Assembly: GCA_050735975.1 (NCBI GenBank)
Contig: JBOHVS010000012.1
Location: 1-24,568 of the forward strand
Length of the DNA stretch: 24,568 nucleotides
Origin: DATMBL01 sp050735975
GTDB taxonomy: Bacteria > Desulfobacterota > Binatia > UBA9968
Direction: 5' to 3'
The translations under genes were made by a program, and so were the position numbers. Positions 22,822-24,568 of this stretch are shown one piece after another. The notes under the pieces are model-generated. The model worked only from the letters and a program-made list of their open reading frames with translations. It had not been told where the DNA came from and made no database searches. How positions within the stretch are numbered: position 1 is the stretch's first letter; every line of letters begins with the position of its first letter.

Positions 22822-24054
22822 TTACGCTGACGGCTTCTGCTCTTCCGGAGGCTTTACGTCACGGAACATATAATAGAACGTGCAGTCGTGAAAAAGCTGC
22901 AGGAAACCGCCGATAAAGATGGGAACGTTCAGCGAGAAGGCCTGCATCAGATAAGCGGAGAGGGAAGGGCTGATCGCTACCGGAACATGACGTGAGAGAG
23001 TCGTGATTCCCGCCGCGGAACCGCGATCTTCCGGCCTGACCACTCCCATGACAAAAGAGCTCCGCAAAGGAGTATCCATGTAGGCGAGGAACGACCGGCC
23101 TATAGTCATAAGCGCTGCAATCGTAAATGTCGGCGCTAGCGGTAAGAACAAGTAGATCAACGCAGCGGCGCCGTGGGAAAGAGCCATGGTCTTTACAACA
23201 CCGATGCGACGGGCGATTACGGGAGCAGCCAAAAAAGACAGCGCAGCGAAAAAGTACGAAAGGAAAAACATAAAACCCAACGACTTGAGTTCCACGCCAA
23301 AGCGAAGGAAGAACCAATAGGAAATCAGTGGGCCGATCAAACCTGCGCCCAAATTGTCCACCATCCCCAAAAGCGACATCTTAGTAACGAAACCGCTCCG
23401 ACCTGTCCTTTTGGCGGTCTCTTTTTCTCGCTTTCTTGGAATGTGATGCTCGTTGATCCTCGAATAGGCGAAAATGAGAACGATGCTGAAGACGATGGTA
23501 AGGGCAAAGAGAGGCTTGTAAGACGCCACGGCTTGCCATCCCCGGCTTTCCTGGAGATATTGCGGTAAGCCGCTCACCAGGGCGCCGAGCGAGCCCATCA
23601 GTGAGCCGACGAAAGAGTTCGTAGAGAAGATTCGGTTTCGGTTCTCAGCGGTACATTTCTCGGCCAGCAGCGCCTGCTCAACTGGACTAAAAGGCCCGCC
23701 CCCCTGTCCGCCCCCACCCGAACCTCCGGCTCCGACATTGGCGATGACGACTGCAGAAAGAATGAAAACGAGATGACTGAAGAAGATATAGATGAGATTG
23801 GAGACGATCGTGAGCGCAGCCAGGAGCATGAGGATCTTTTTGCGTCCGAAGCGATCGGACAGAAAGCCCCATACTGCAGTGAGCACCGCACCGCTGGCGG
23901 AAGCGGTGGAAATAACCAGGCCGACTGTGACTGTGGAATAGCCCAGCTGATTGAGGTAGATGGCAAAAACCACGCCTAGATATGAAAAGGCAAACGCTCT
24001 CACGCCTCGCGAAGCCATCAGAATGACTACATCCCGTTGCAAATTCTTAAACAT
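22822..24054 (-). CDS. MFS transporter (paralogue 2)
   Basis: 410 residues, the tandem duplicate of the following MFS gene. Shared landmarks are SRGxRAFAFSYL, GFLSDRFGRKKILML (motif A), and the Gly-rich segment GAGGSGGGGQGGGPFSPVEQ. Also shared are GSLMGSLGALVSGLPQYLQE, GVELKSLG and the VKPPEE tail. Differences are mainly in the central loop (REKETAKRTGRSG). No clear ribosome-binding site precedes ATG 24054. It is the first gene of a probable MFS-MFS-DUF1992 operon. Function could have diverged after duplication, but both copies look intact. Confidence 0.9.
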   Translation of the reverse strand: MFKNLQRDVVILMASRGVRAFAFSYLGVVFAIYLNQLGYSTVTVGLVISTASASGAVLTAVWGFLSDRFGRKKILMLLAALTIVSNLIYIFFSHLVFILSAVVIANVGAGGSGGGGQGGGPFSPVEQALLAEKCTAENRNRIFSTNSFVGSLMGSLGALVSGLPQYLQESRGWQAVASYKPLFALTIVFSIVLIFAYSRINEHHIPRKREKETAKRTGRSGFVTKMSLLGMVDNLGAGLIGPLISYWFFLRFGVELKSLGFMFFLSYFFAALSFLAAPVIARRIGVVKTMALSHGAAALIYLFLPLAPTFTIAALMTIGRSFLAYMDTPLRSSFVMGVVRPEDRGSAAGITTLSRHVPVAISPSLSAYLMQAFSLNVPIFIGGFLQLFHDCTFYYMFRDVKPPEEQKPSA

Positions 24055-24367
24055 GCGCGTAAGCGAGCAGAAGTCTGTTTACAGGCTGCTCAAAAAGATC
24101 TCACAGGGGAAGCAGGGTCCGCCACAAAGCTTTTCCGCCGAAGGACGGATGCGCCGAAGGACGCATTCGTCCGAAGCCCTGTGGCGAATCCGTCCAAGGT
24201 TCTATGGCGGAGGCGGATCAGCCTCCGGCTGAAGCGAGGAGGAGCCGCCGGCCGCTGACTTCTGACCTCTATCTCTGCTCTTTGCTCCTTGGGCTTTGCG
24301 AGTTTGTACGTTGGAGCGAGGCGATTGAAGGTAACCAAGCATACGAGCTTTTTTCGGAGGCTTGCGG
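24055..24367. other. Non-coding stretch of tandem and inverted repeats
   Basis: No supported gene. On the minus strand, 24136-24173 holds two nearly identical 16-nt units ending CGTCCTTCGGCG. A GGACG-CATT-CGTCC hairpin lies at 24159-24172. CGCCACA (24119-24125) and TGTGGCG (24179-24185) form a longer-range stem. At 24254-24300 are CTGACTTCTGACCTCT-type words like those at 12045-12072. No promoter for the MFS operon was convincing. Confidence 0.5.
24081..24104 (-). repeat. Dispersed 'CTTTTT-AGCAGCCT' motif, copy 2
   Basis: The minus strand reads GAGATCTTTTTGAGCAGCCT. It resembles the window start (GAGTCTTTTTCAGCAGCCT at 8-26) and a shorter relative at 24340-24362. All copies are non-coding, next to gene ends or starts. 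Confidence 0.45.
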
Positions 24368-24568
24368 CTATTTTTGTGATGCTCGGTATTTGTCTCGCTC
24401 TAAATCCAGTTCGGTCTTGATGCCGATGGCGTGAAGCGCTTCATTCGCTTGGTCCAGAGAAAAGCTGGGGCGTACCGCTTGTGCCGGCCGGGATAGGACG
24501 TGATAAACAGTCAGGGTCGACATGAAGAACATGAGGGCGGTTAAGGGAGTGAGTTTGACGCTTCTTTG
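24368..24568 (-). CDS. Small probably exported protein, partial at window edge
   Basis: The frame is open from the window edge to TAG at 24370-24368, 66 codons. It reads LTPLTALMFFMSTLTVYHVL then SRPAQA and a polar part rich in D, E and K ending KYRASQK. The first half looks like a signal peptide with an AQA cleavage site near the Ala before VRPSF. If it starts at ATG 24532 the protein is 54 residues; the true start may lie upstream beyond the window. No family is recognised. Strand and frame agree with the neighbouring MFS genes. Confidence 0.4.
   Translation of the reverse strand, partial: QRSVKLTPLTALMFFMSTLTVYHVLSRPAQAVRPSFSLDQANEALHAIGIKTELDLERDKYRASQK

Overview
The window reads as a chromosomal contig from a GC-moderate Gram-negative bacterium. 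Deltaproteobacteria-like or a related uncultured lineage (for example Binatota/Rokubacteria-type genomes) is my best guess. It rests on the mix of proteobacterial housekeeping genes, the tandem MFS and VOC genes, and intergenic tracts of shuffled short words; no phylogenetic marker was compared. Nearly all housekeeping genes lie on the minus strand.

Layout. Positions 41-151 hold an initiator tRNA-fMet (minus) with its own promoter and terminator. A Nudix hydrolase follows (215-658, plus). The minus-strand block 662-9260 reads, in transcription order, smc, ftsY, an IscA/ErpA-type Fe-S carrier with its own promoter, a zinc-type MDR oxidoreductase, rsmD, coaD and an aspartate-type aminotransferase. 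Upstream of smc is an HNH-endonuclease gene (9409-10050), and on the opposite strand is rng (RNase G, 10401-11912). The smc promoter overlaps a near-perfect 26-bp palindrome. A nitroreductase gene (12073-12720, minus) ends this core.

Positions 12785-15611 hold the most unusual part: the skeleton of a decayed type I restriction-modification operon on the minus strand. From upstream to downstream I read: the 3' end of an unidentified gene; the start of hsdM joined in frame to the last three quarters of hsdS; a frameshifted 5' scrap of a Fic-family gene whose ATG overlaps the hsdS stop; a degenerate 11-12-nt tandem repeat; a scrap resembling an hsdR start; an intact 'four helix bundle suffix' gene with a zinc ribbon and three DNA-level repeat tracts encoding D-(Q/R)-(S/T); the first 37 codons of hsdR with an internal TAG; and, directly joined to it, the 3' end of a YgjP-type metallopeptidase gene. 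Gene ends and ATGA couplings survive while the middles are gone, so several internal deletions have probably removed most of the system.

Positions 15906-20434 (plus) carry an ABC importer of the Fe3+/polyamine-like class: ATPase, fused two-domain permease and periplasmic binding protein. A 107-bp MITE-like inverted-repeat element sits between permease and binding protein. Then, on minus, come a VOC-family protein (20497-21003), a DUF1992 protein translationally coupled to an MFS transporter, a second, tandemly duplicated MFS transporter (22822-24054), a repeat-rich non-coding stretch, and the 3' part of a small probably exported protein cut by the window edge.
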